Position numbers and translations under genes: made by a program. Below the pieces are notes generated by a model. That model was not told where the DNA came from and did no database searches. It worked only from the letters and a program-made list of their open reading frames with translations. From the NCBI RefSeq assembly GCF_018531495.1, contig NZ_JAHDTI010000007.1, forward strand, positions 1 through 64,000: DNA of 64,000 nt, read 5' to 3'. Below, one piece after another: positions 35,798-43,359 of this stretch. Position 1 is the first letter of the stretch, and each line of letters begins with the position of its first letter. The stretch comes from Nonomuraea sediminis (GTDB taxonomy: Bacteria > Actinomycetota > Actinomycetes > Streptosporangiales > Streptosporangiaceae).

Positions 35798-36792
35798 CCA
35801 CGGTACGGCGGGCCTGGCCGGCCGTGGCCGCGCTCTGCCTGCTCACCGGGGTCGGCGGCTGGGCCGTACGCGCCGCCCGGCAGCACTCGCACCGGGCGGT
35901 CACCGGTGCGGCGGCGATCAGCCTCGAACCGGGGCCGGGTGTCGTCGCCGTCAGCACCGACCGGGCCACCCGCGGCCGCGTCCTGTCCGCGGCCGCGGGT
36001 GCGCCTCCCCGGGTCGGTGCGCTGACCTGTACGAGGTTCTACGCCGCCGGCGGGACCGGGCTGTGCCTGCGTCCCGACGGCGACCTGCCCACCTACCAGC
36101 TCGCCGTGCTCGACGCGCACCTGCGCGAGCTGCGGACGATCCCGCTCGTCGGCGTCCCCAACCGGGCGCGCGTGTCGCCGAGCGGGCGGTGGGTGGCCTG
36201 GACGGTGTTCGTGGCCGGCGACTCCTACAACGGCGGGCGCTTCTCCACCAGGGTCGGCCTGCTCGACACCCGCACCCGGCGCCTCGTGCCCACCCTCGAG
36301 GACTGGAAGGTCAGCGTCGGCGCACGGCCCTACCGGGCGGCCGACGTGAACTTCTGGGGCGTCACCTTCGCCGCCGACGACCGGCGCTTCTACGCCACCA
36401 TGTCGACCGCCGGGCACCGCTACCTGGTGCGCGGCGACCTGGCGACGGGCAGCGTCGAGGCGCTGCGCGACAACGTGGAGTGCCCGTCGCTGTCGCCGGA
36501 CGGCACCCGGGTGGCGTTCAAGTCGGCCGTGGCGGGCGATCCCCGCCGCGGCTGGCGGCTTGCCGTACTGGATCTGGCCACCATGCGCGAGACCCCGCTG
36601 GCCGAGACGCGCAGCGTCGACGACCAGGCGGCCTGGCTGGACGATCGGACCGTCGCCTACGCGCTGCCGCGCGGGCGGGAGGAGTCGGACGTGTGGCAGG
36701 TACCGGCCGACGGCTCGGGCCGGCCGGCGCTGCTGCTGGCCGGGGCCGCCTCGCCGGCGTCGTTGCGCGCGTCAGATCCAGCCCTCTCGTGA
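35794..36792 (+). CDS. TolB-like beta-propeller protein, membrane-anchored
   Basis: A 332-residue protein. A single hydrophobic segment (~8-25) acts as signal anchor. The rest contains TolB/WD40-like blades, e.g. 'RARVSPSGRWVAWTVF', 'CPSLSPDGTRVAFKS', 'LAVLDLATMRETPL' and 'DVWQVPADGSGRPALLL'. No catalytic domain is attached, so it is probably a periplasmic/extracytoplasmic scaffold or sensor. It is translationally coupled (ATGA) to the MFS gene. Its last 21 bp overlap the 3' end of the convergent regulator gene. Confidence 0.75.
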   Translation: MTTVRRAWPAVAALCLLTGVGGWAVRAARQHSHRAVTGAAAISLEPGPGVVAVSTDRATRGRVLSAAAGAPPRVGALTCTRFYAAGGTGLCLRPDGDLPTYQLAVLDAHLRELRTIPLVGVPNRARVSPSGRWVAWTVFVAGDSYNGGRFSTRVGLLDTRTRRLVPTLEDWKVSVGARPYRAADVNFWGVTFAADDRRFYATMSTAGHRYLVRGDLATGSVEALRDNVECPSLSPDGTRVAFKSAVAGDPRRGWRLAVLDLATMRETPLAETRSVDDQAAWLDDRTVAYALPRGREESDVWQVPADGSGRPALLLAGAASPASLRASDPALS

Positions 36793-37752
36793 GGCGTGCA
36801 GCGCCAGCTGGAAGCGGGTGACCGCGCCCGCGCTGTAGCTGAGCTGCTCCAGGTGGCGCGAGAGCGTGCGCCGGCTGATGCCGAGCAACTGCGCGATGCT
36901 GTCGTCGGTCAGGCCGGTGGCCAGCAGCTCCAGGATCTGGCGGCGCAGCGGGCTCACGGCGGGCGGCTCCCGCGTGCCCAGATGCATCGGGAACGCCGCC
37001 CGCCAGGACGTCTCGAACAGCCCGATCAGCGCGGACAGCAGGCTCGACGGGTAGACCACGAGCATCGAGTCGTTGATCTCCGCCTCCACGAACGACATCG
37101 ACACGAACGCGACCCGCCGATCGAACACGGTCAGCTTCACCGGCACCGTCGGCAGCACCCGCGCCTGCTCGCCCGCGGCGATGCACGGCTTGATGTTGCA
37201 GGCGTAGTAGTCGGCGTTCTGCACCGCCGACCTGGAGTACACCACGCGGTAGACCACGCCGCCCGCCAGGCTGCGGACCTCCTCCTCGTTCGGCTGCCCG
37301 TCGGTGTGGTAGGGCGGGGAGTCGAAACGCAGCACCTCCGACTCCACTGAGCCCTCGACCTGGTGGATGCGCTCCACGATGTCCGCGCCGGTCAGCACCT
37401 CCACCAGGTCCTCGGTGGGCTGCGGGTGCACGGTCCTGCGGTAGCCGCCGTAGGCGTTCGTGGCCGCGATCCTGGCCTGGAGCAGCTCGGCCGAGCGCGC
37501 GTGCGCCAGGCATTCCAGCGCGATCGACGGCTCGGCCGGTTTGAGCACACCGTCGCCTGCCATCGCGCCGCTGACCAGGCCCAGCCTGGTCAGCTCGCCG
37601 ACCGCGGCCTCCAGATCCTCGCGCCTCCAGCCCAGCGCGGACGCCAGCTCCGCCGCGGTGGCCGGTTGGACCTTCAGCATGTGCGCGTAGACCGCCGCCT
37701 CGCTCGCACCGACGCCCAGCCGCCGCAACTGCGCCGGTAAGTCATCCGCCAT
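36772..37752 (-). CDS. TrmB/LuxR-type helix-turn-helix regulator
   Basis: A 326-residue regulator with two DNA-binding modules. The N-terminal TrmB-like winged helix is 'LRRLGVGASEAAVYAHMLKVQPATAAELASAL'. The C-terminal LuxR HTH is 'PLRRQILELLATGLTDDSIAQLLGISRRTLSRH'. The central part resembles the phospholipase-D-like effector region of TrmB-type proteins. This architecture is common in actinomycetes and mostly unstudied. The ATG at 37750-37752 is preceded by GGAGGGGAGA; the frame open to 37917 upstream is not family-like. Targets are unknown. Confidence 0.82.
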   Translation of the reverse strand: MADDLPAQLRRLGVGASEAAVYAHMLKVQPATAAELASALGWRREDLEAAVGELTRLGLVSGAMAGDGVLKPAEPSIALECLAHARSAELLQARIAATNAYGGYRRTVHPQPTEDLVEVLTGADIVERIHQVEGSVESEVLRFDSPPYHTDGQPNEEEVRSLAGGVVYRVVYSRSAVQNADYYACNIKPCIAAGEQARVLPTVPVKLTVFDRRVAFVSMSFVEAEINDSMLVVYPSSLLSALIGLFETSWRAAFPMHLGTREPPAVSPLRRQILELLATGLTDDSIAQLLGISRRTLSRHLEQLSYSAGAVTRFQLALHASREGWI

Positions 37753-37815
37753 CCCCCAAGTCTCCCCTCCGCCCGCTTCCACGGCAGCCCGGTCAGGGGG
37801 AGAGGGCGAACCCGC

Positions 37816-38105
37816 GTGCCGGTGGCCGATCGTTGCGGCACCACCATGGGCGAGGTGACCGGCATTCCCATGGCCGTCGCCCTGGGCCTTCTCCCGGACT
37901 CGGCCCCCGGTGTCCACACCTCCGAGACCCTGCTGGATCCGCCGCCTTCTTCGCCGCCCTGGCGCCCCACTGCCTGGGCGGCCCCGACCCCGCCGACATG
38001 GTGGCCACCACCCGCTCCTGGGATCCCGCGCGGGAACGGACCCTGGACACGGCCTTCGCCCACGCCCGCGCCCTGCTCGACGGTTTCATCGGGAGAGCAG
38101 CGTGA
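37816..38105 (+). pseudogene. Truncated, frameshifted C-terminal remnant (saccharopine-dehydrogenase-like?)
   Basis: Reading frame 1 from 37816 gives '...GEVTGIPMAVALGLLPDS' and '...APGVHTSETLLD'. At ~37938 the similarity continues in another frame as P-A-x-x-A-F-F-A-A-L-A-P-H-C-L-G-G, ending 'ARALLDGFIGRAA' at 38105. A one-base deletion in the Asp-Pro-Ala-Ala-Phe-Phe stretch explains the shift. Only the last ~95 codons of an ancestral gene remain. Upstream there is just 63 bp to the opposing regulator. The pattern TGIPxA...PGVHxxExLxDPAAFF resembles the end of saccharopine-dehydrogenase-like proteins, but the family is uncertain. Confidence 0.55.
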
Positions 38106-38169
38106 AGATCTCCCAGGGCCGGTGTTCACGCTCGTCGAAGCCGACGACCGCGCTCAGCTCGCGGTCGGG

Positions 38170-38760
38170 CTACGTCGCGTTGCCGGGGCGTACTCCGGTG
38201 AGGGCCAGGGTGAGTAGCCGGTCGGCCTGGGCCGCGCCGTCGGGTTCCTGCTCGACGGCCAGTGAGATGGCGTTGGCGAGCGTGAGCAGGTCTCTGATCG
38301 AGATGTCGGGTCGTACGGCTTTCGCCTGCTTGGCGCGGGTCAGCAGGGACTCTCCCGCGTCCACGATCATGGTGTGGCAGGTGGCCCCCAGGGTGGGATC
38401 GCTGTCCTGTCCACCTCGCATCAGGGACGCGGCCAACCCCCGGTTGGACACGGCGTGCTCGGCGACGGCGCGCAGCCAGGTCACCAGCGCATGCCCGGGA
38501 TCGGGGTCGGCGGCCAGGTCGTCCGCGGCGGCGCACAACGCCTCGACCTTGCCTCGGAAGACCGCCTCGAGCAGGCGCTGCCGGGCGGGGAAGTGCCGGT
38601 GCAGCGTGGCCGAGCCGACACCCGCGCGCCGCGCGATCTCCTCCAGCGACGCCTCGGCCCCGTGCTCGGCGACGGCCTCGGCGGCGGCGGCCAGGATGCG
38701 GTCGTAGTTGCGGCGCGCGTCCGCCCGCATCGGCCTCGCCGTACGGCTGTCCTGCGGCAT
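38170..38760 (-). CDS. TetR/AcrR family transcriptional regulator
   Basis: A 196-residue repressor. The HTH at ~17-62 reads 'RILAAAAEAVAEHGAEASLEEIARRAGVGSATLHRHFPARQRLLEAVF', with the recognition helix around G-S-A-T-L-H-R-H-F. The C-terminal domain is of the common actinobacterial type ('CHTMIVDAGESLLTRAKQAKAVRPDIS'). It probably represses itself and a neighbour through the GGGGTACCCC palindrome 64 bp upstream of its start. The start codon at 38758-38760 lacks a strong ribosome-binding site. Its ligand is unknown. Confidence 0.88.
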   Translation of the reverse strand: MPQDSRTARPMRADARRNYDRILAAAAEAVAEHGAEASLEEIARRAGVGSATLHRHFPARQRLLEAVFRGKVEALCAAADDLAADPDPGHALVTWLRAVAEHAVSNRGLAASLMRGGQDSDPTLGATCHTMIVDAGESLLTRAKQAKAVRPDISIRDLLTLANAISLAVEQEPDGAAQADRLLTLALTGVRPGNAT

Positions 38761-38823
38761 GCGATCTCCGGTGGGCTTGCAAAAACGGGGTGGCCCTCCA
38801 TATCGTACTCACCCAGAACCGGA

Positions 38824-38846
38824 GGGGTACCCCACTTAATTGGGGC
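38824..38846. promoter_or_regulatory. Palindromic site upstream of the TetR gene
   Basis: GGGGTACCCC (38824-38833) is a perfect 10-bp palindrome followed by ACTTAATTGGGG, so CCCC and GGGG arms recur. It lies 64 bp upstream of the divergent TetR start in an otherwise gene-free 596-bp gap. A plausible TetR operator. The remainder of 38847-38994 shows no convincing feature. Confidence 0.4.
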
Positions 38847-38994
38847 AGCCGCCGCATACCTACCGTCTGGAGACCCATCGTGAAGACCACCGCGCCGGGC
38901 GCGCCCACCCGCCCGGCGACCGCGCCACGGGAGCCCGTACGGCGCCCGCGTCGTAATGACGACGCACCCCCGCATGTCACACGACAGCGCGGAG

Positions 38995-39390
38995 CAGGGC
39001 CGATGAGTCGGCCGGATAGTGACGACGAGCGGCCCGGCCCGTCCCAGGACAGCCCGGAGCAGAGCCGATGAATGCGCTGAACCTCGGCCGGGTGACGCAC
39101 CTGCGCAGCGTGTCGCAGGGGCGGCGTGGAGGCGGGGTGATGAGCGGGCCGGAGCTGGCCCGGGCGGGTAACGCGCTCGTGCGGTGTGTCGCTGGGCAGT
39201 GCGGAGGAGGGGCCATGAGCGGCCTGGAGCCTGACTGGGTGATGGGCCCGCGTGGTATGTCGCGGGGCGGCGTAGAGGTGGGGCGATGAGCGGGTTGGAG
39301 TTGGGCTGGGTGACGGGGCTGCGTGGTGTGTCGCGGGGCGGCGTAGGGGAGGGGCGATGAGTGGGGTGGAGGTTGGGCGGGTCGGTGTCT
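38995..39390 (+). repeat. ~71-bp tandem repeat array carrying copies of a gene start
   Basis: Units with the pattern GGGGCGATGAGCGGG-(T/C)TGGAG...GTGTCGCGGGGCGGCGTAG-RGG recur with ATG codons at 39003, 39068, 39140, 39215, 39286 and finally 39357. The spacings are 65, 72, 75, 71 and 71 bp. The last unit is the true 5' end of the LLM oxidoreductase gene, including its Shine-Dalgarno-like purine run and MSGVEVG codons. Similarity falls with distance from the gene. Three upstream units form a 73-codon frame (39068-39289) that I do not regard as a real gene. Confidence 0.75.
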
Positions 39391-40223
39391 GGGCGGGGGA
39401 GATGGATCGGTATTCCGCTCCTGTGGTGCGCCGGGTTGCGGCGGTCGTCGAGGATCTCGGGTATTCGGCCCTGTGGCTCTCGGAGACCGCCGGGCGTGAG
39501 GCCATGGCGCAGGCGGCCATGGTGTTGTCGGCCACTCAGCGGGTCGTCATCGCCACCGGTACCGCGAGTATCTACGCGCGTGACGCCGTCACGGCCGCTG
39601 CCGCGCAACGCACTCTGGCGGAGGCGTTCCCCGGGCGGTTCCTGCTCGGTCTCGGAGTGAGTCATCCCATGCTGGTCACCGACGTGCGCGGCCACCGTTT
39701 CGGCCCGCCGGTGGCGACCATGCGCGCCTACCTGGACGCGATGGACGCCGCCCCCTTCGGGCCGTCGGTCCCCGCACCGCCCCGGGTCCTGGCCGCGCTG
39801 GGCCCGAGGATGCTCCGGCTCGCCGCCGAACGGGCCTGGGGCGCCCACCCGCTCGGCATGCCGGTCGCGCACACCCGCCACGCCAGGAGCCTGCTCGGGC
39901 CGGAGGCGATGCTCGCCGTCACCCAGCTCGCCGTCCTCGACCCGTCCCGTTCGCGCGCCGCCGAGCTGGCCCGCGCCCATGCGGCCGCCGCCCTGCCCAA
40001 CCGCCTGACGCTCCTACGCGGCCTGGGATTCGACGACCCCGAGTCCCTCGACGACCACCTGGTCGAAGCGCTGGTGGCTACCGGCGGCCCCGAGGACGTC
40101 GCCCATCGGGTCGAAGAGCACCTCGAGGCCGGCGCCGACCACGTCAGCCTCCACATCCTCACCACGACACCGGACGAGCCACCCCTCCGCCAATGGCAGG
40201 ACCTCGCCACACACCTCCTGTAA
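39357..40223 (+). CDS. LLM class F420/flavin-dependent oxidoreductase
   Basis: A 288-residue luciferase-like monooxygenase-fold enzyme. Family features are 'GVWAGEMDRYSAPVVRRVAAVVEDLGYSALWLSE' at the N-terminus, 'RVVIATGTASIYARD', 'RFLLGLGVSH' and a C-terminal 'GGPEDVAHRVEEHLEAGADHVSLHIL'. It resembles the actinobacterial F420-dependent subgroup with the short ~290-residue form. The cofactor is F420 or FMN; the substrate is unknown. The start codon lies in the last unit of a tandem array, so alternative upstream starts are formally present. The 253 bp after it, to the acyltransferase gene, shows no clear feature. Confidence 0.87.
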   Translation: MSGVEVGRVGVWAGEMDRYSAPVVRRVAAVVEDLGYSALWLSETAGREAMAQAAMVLSATQRVVIATGTASIYARDAVTAAAAQRTLAEAFPGRFLLGLGVSHPMLVTDVRGHRFGPPVATMRAYLDAMDAAPFGPSVPAPPRVLAALGPRMLRLAAERAWGAHPLGMPVAHTRHARSLLGPEAMLAVTQLAVLDPSRSRAAELARAHAAAALPNRLTLLRGLGFDDPESLDDHLVEALVATGGPEDVAHRVEEHLEAGADHVSLHILTTTPDEPPLRQWQDLATHLL

Positions 40224-40476
40224 GCCCTCCCCACCAGCCCCGACCAGCAGCACCCACCCAGGAGGAGAGGCCGCGACCGCGTGGCGCACAGGAGAAGGAC
40301 CGTGATCTGGAAGGCCCGCTAGGGCGCAGGTACGGAAGTGTAGGCCGCGACCAGGGTCTGGTGCTCGGGAGGGGAAGGCTGTGACGGGCCTGGCGCCTGG
40401 AACAGGGGCCTGATTGCGCGGGCGCGTTCGGGAGTGGGGTCGTGATCGGGGGACAGGTCATGACCGGTCGGGTGTG

Positions 40477-41652
40477 TTACTTCGTGGTGGGGAGGAGGGT
40501 GCGGCCGAGGTGTTGGGCGGGGCGTTCGATGTAGCGGTAGGTGAGCCAGCTGACGGGGAGGACTATGCAGAGGCCGAGGAGGCTGATGCCGATCTGCAGG
40601 GGCATGGGGGACCAGCGCAGGTCCCCGGCCAGCTGGATGATGATCGTCAGGATCGGGAGGTGCATCAGGTACAGGGAGTAGCTGATGAGGCCGAGCCAGG
40701 TCAGGACGTACGGCACGCGGCGGCCGCGCAGCGCCATGCCGCCCGCGAACGTGGCGGCGACCAGGAGGATCGTGGCGGTCCACACGTCAGGCTGGACCCA
40801 CCACCAGCCAGCGTTGATCGCCCACACGGGGGTGAGTAGCACCAGCAGGCCCGACAGCGCCACCGGCCAGAGCGACCCGGAGTCCTTCTCCCACCGCCGG
40901 ATCGCCGTACCGGCGAACATGACGGCGAGCATGGCCGCGCCGAACCACGGGACGCGGCTGGTCAGCAGCAGCAGTGCCAGCGCCATGACGCCCAGCACGC
41001 AGGCCGCGGCCTTGCGGTACCGGCCGGAGATCACGCAGACCAGGCCGACGGTGAACACCGCCAGGGAGGCCCAGGCCACCCAGCCGCCCGACAGCGGCGT
41101 CCGCGCCAGCCCCAGCCCGGCACCCAGCGCGACGAGCCCGAACCCGACGGCGAGCATCCCGCGTCCGACGCGCACGCCGGTGACGAACAGCGCGGTGACG
41201 AGCAGGTAGAAGACCATCTCGTACGACAGGGTCCACATGGTGTTCACCACGCCCCCGCTGCCGACCACGTCCATCAGCATCGTCGCGTGCGAGGCCACCG
41301 ACGAAGGGTCCCGCGGCACCTCCTCGCGCACGGGAATCCACCACGACAGCCCGAGCACCACGCCGATGACCGCGAGGTACAGCGGGTAGAGGCGGAAGAG
41401 CCGCCCGACCCAGAAGGCCCGCACGTCGCCGTGCCGCTCCAGCGAAACAGGGATGATGTAGCCGCTGACCAGGAAGAACACCAGCACGCCGTACAGGCCC
41501 ATGTTGAACCAGGTGGGCCGCAGCCACGGCATTGCCCACGTCAGCAGGTGCTCGCCCACGACGGCGAGCGCGCCGAGCCCGCGCAGGGCGTCCAGCCAGG
41601 CCAGCCGTACCTGCCGAGCGACGTTCGGGGATTCCACGCGTACGGTCGCCAT
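40477..41652 (-). CDS. Acyltransferase 3 family membrane protein
   Basis: A 391-residue integral membrane O-acyltransferase with about ten hydrophobic helices. The family hallmark is R-x-x-W-L-D-A-L-R-G-L-G-A-L-A-V-V-G-E-H near residue 22, with the catalytic-type His at its end. 'FFLVSGYIIPVSLER' and 'RLFRLYPLYLAVI' follow. Such enzymes acylate exported sugars, antibiotics or lipids. The ATG at 41650-41652 (MATVRVESPNVARQ) is preferred; a GTG at 41679 adds nine residues. It is divergent from the encapsulin operon, so a role in modifying that operon's product is possible but unproven. Confidence 0.85.
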   Translation of the reverse strand: MATVRVESPNVARQVRLAWLDALRGLGALAVVGEHLLTWAMPWLRPTWFNMGLYGVLVFFLVSGYIIPVSLERHGDVRAFWVGRLFRLYPLYLAVIGVVLGLSWWIPVREEVPRDPSSVASHATMLMDVVGSGGVVNTMWTLSYEMVFYLLVTALFVTGVRVGRGMLAVGFGLVALGAGLGLARTPLSGGWVAWASLAVFTVGLVCVISGRYRKAAACVLGVMALALLLLTSRVPWFGAAMLAVMFAGTAIRRWEKDSGSLWPVALSGLLVLLTPVWAINAGWWWVQPDVWTATILLVAATFAGGMALRGRRVPYVLTWLGLISYSLYLMHLPILTIIIQLAGDLRWSPMPLQIGISLLGLCIVLPVSWLTYRYIERPAQHLGRTLLPTTK

Positions 41653-41787
41653 CACGCCACCGTATCGGTCAGATCTCACTTACCGGACGAGTCACCCAGG
41701 ATCGGGCCTCAAACGTAGAACGGTGCGGCTACGACATGCCGGGCGGATGCCTCATATCTATGACAAATCTTGCCAAAACCACACAAA

Positions 41788-41838
41788 GTGATCAGATTAA
41801 TTCTGACGATTGACATGATCACAGCGCTCGGAGAATAT
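41788..41838 (+). promoter_or_regulatory. Promoter/operator candidate of the encapsulin operon
   Basis: TTGACA (41810-41815) is followed after 17 bp by GAATAT (41833-41838). It is framed by a perfect 7-bp inverted repeat, GTGATCA (41788-41794) and TGATCAC (41816-41822), whose right arm lies in the spacer. The whole 41740-41850 stretch is much more AT-rich than its surroundings. A start near 41845 would leave a ~265-nt leader before the aminotransferase. The remainder of 41653-42111 contains an open but atypical frame judged non-coding. Confidence 0.5.
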
Positions 41839-42111
41839 CCAGAAGGTAATTCGCACCTAGCTCGATCAAAGGCGTCCAACCGGCAACAGGCGCCTCGGGT
41901 AACTCGTCTTTCCCGGACGATCACAATGTTTCCTGCCGGGCACGGCCTGGGGAGCAGCCGTGTTATCAAGCCGCAGTTCAGAGCCGCCTGTCCGGCATTC
42001 TCGCGCTCCCCCTCAGAAACATTCGCACAAAGCCGCCACCACCCCAACAAAAGGCGGCCACGTTCACCTGCACGCGAAATTCCACCAGCCAAAATTTCGA
42101 GGAGCCAGACG

Positions 42112-43359
42112 GTGAACAGCGAGAGGGAGGTTCCGGCGCGCCTTGCCATAAACGGCGGGCAGCCGGTCCGGCACACCCCCTGGCCGACGTACGACAAAGG
42201 CGCCGTCTTCGTCCACCAGGACGACGAGGAGGCCGCGCTCCGCGCCATCCGCAGCCACCTGTACTTCCGCTACGACTACCGACCCCAGCAGGAGACCGAG
42301 TGCGGCCGGTTCGAGGCCGAGCTGTGCGACTACTTCGGCTCCAGGCACGCGCTGGCCGTCTCCAGCGGCACCACCGCGATCGCGCTGGCCATCATGGCGG
42401 CCGGCATCCCGTCGGGCTCCCTGATCGCCTGCCCCGGGTTCACCTTCGTCGCCACCCCGAGCGCCATCGTGCTGGCCGGGTGCACGCCGTACCTGGTCGA
42501 GGTGGACGAGAACCTGCACATGGACCTCGACGACCTGCGCCGCCGCTGGACCCCGGAGATCAAGGCGATCCTCGTGGTGCACATGCGCGGGTTCGCCGCC
42601 GACCTGGCGGCGCTGACCGCGTTCGCGCAGGAGATGGGCGTACCGCTGTTCGAGGACGCGGTGCCCGCGCTCGGCGCCGAGCTGAACGGCCGCAAGCTCG
42701 GCACGTTCGGCCTGGCCGGCGGCTTCAGCACCCAGTCGGACAAGTCGCTCAACTGCGGCGAGGGCGGCTTCCTGGTCACCGACGACAGCATGCTGTTCGC
42801 CCGCGCCGTCGTCCTGTCCGGCGCCTACGAGGGGCGGCTGAAACGCCACTTCCCCGACGGCGTCCCGCCCATCGACACCGACCTGGACCTGCCGCTGCTC
42901 AGCTTCCGCATGGACGAGATCCGCGCGGCGCTGCTGCGGGCCGAGCTGGACCGGCTGCCGCTGCGGCTGAAGTGCTTCCACGACAACTACACCTATGTCG
43001 CCGAGGCGCTGAAGGACGTGCCGCGGATCGCGATCCGCCGGCCGGTCGCCCCGGGCGCGTTCCTGGGCGAGGCGTTCATCTTCCGCGTGCCGTACGGCGA
43101 TGCCCAGTGGTTCGCCAAGGCGCTGTGTGGCGAGGGCATCGACGCCCGCAACCTGGGCTCCGACGAGGACGCCAACGTCCGCGTCTTCTGGAACTGGCGC
43201 TTCCTGTTCGGCGCCATGGACCGGGCCTCCATCCAGGCGCTGCTGCCCCGCACCACCCGCTACCTGCGGCAGGCCGTGGACGTGCCGCTGTCGTCGTGCC
43301 TGTCGGTGGAGGACTGCGACCACCTCATCGAGGCGGTCCGCAAGGTGGCGGCCACATGA
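42112..43359 (+). CDS. DegT/DnrJ/EryC1/StrS family aminotransferase
   Basis: A 415-residue PLP-dependent aminotransferase of the sugar/cyclitol type. The N-terminal 'RLAINGGQPVRHTPWPTYD' is followed by the 'ALAVSSGTTAIALAI' cofactor-phosphate region. E-D-A-V-P-A-L-G (181-188) carries the Asp that contacts the PLP ring, and the Schiff-base Lys is K211 in S-D-K-S-L-N-C-G-E-G-G. The family transfers an amino group, usually from Gln or Glu, to keto sugars, scyllo-inosose or aminohydroxybenzoate precursors. The GTG at 42112 is 7 nt after AGGAG. The frame is open back to 41770, but that segment is Arg/Pro/Ser-rich and unlike the family. First gene of the eight-gene operon. Confidence 0.88.
   Translation: MNSEREVPARLAINGGQPVRHTPWPTYDKGAVFVHQDDEEAALRAIRSHLYFRYDYRPQQETECGRFEAELCDYFGSRHALAVSSGTTAIALAIMAAGIPSGSLIACPGFTFVATPSAIVLAGCTPYLVEVDENLHMDLDDLRRRWTPEIKAILVVHMRGFAADLAALTAFAQEMGVPLFEDAVPALGAELNGRKLGTFGLAGGFSTQSDKSLNCGEGGFLVTDDSMLFARAVVLSGAYEGRLKRHFPDGVPPIDTDLDLPLLSFRMDEIRAALLRAELDRLPLRLKCFHDNYTYVAEALKDVPRIAIRRPVAPGAFLGEAFIFRVPYGDAQWFAKALCGEGIDARNLGSDEDANVRVFWNWRFLFGAMDRASIQALLPRTTRYLRQAVDVPLSSCLSVEDCDHLIEAVRKVAAT

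Noticed and set aside
39068..39289. 73-codon frame across three repeat units upstream of the LLM gene
   Set aside because: Composed wholly of duplicated initiation regions; open only because two units happen to keep frame. Kept as part of the repeat finding.
41770..42111. 114-residue N-terminal extension of the aminotransferase
   Set aside because: Arg/Pro/Ser-rich, AT-rich in part, unlike the DegT family, and a good ribosome-binding site precedes the GTG at 42112. Only kept as a weak targeting-peptide idea.
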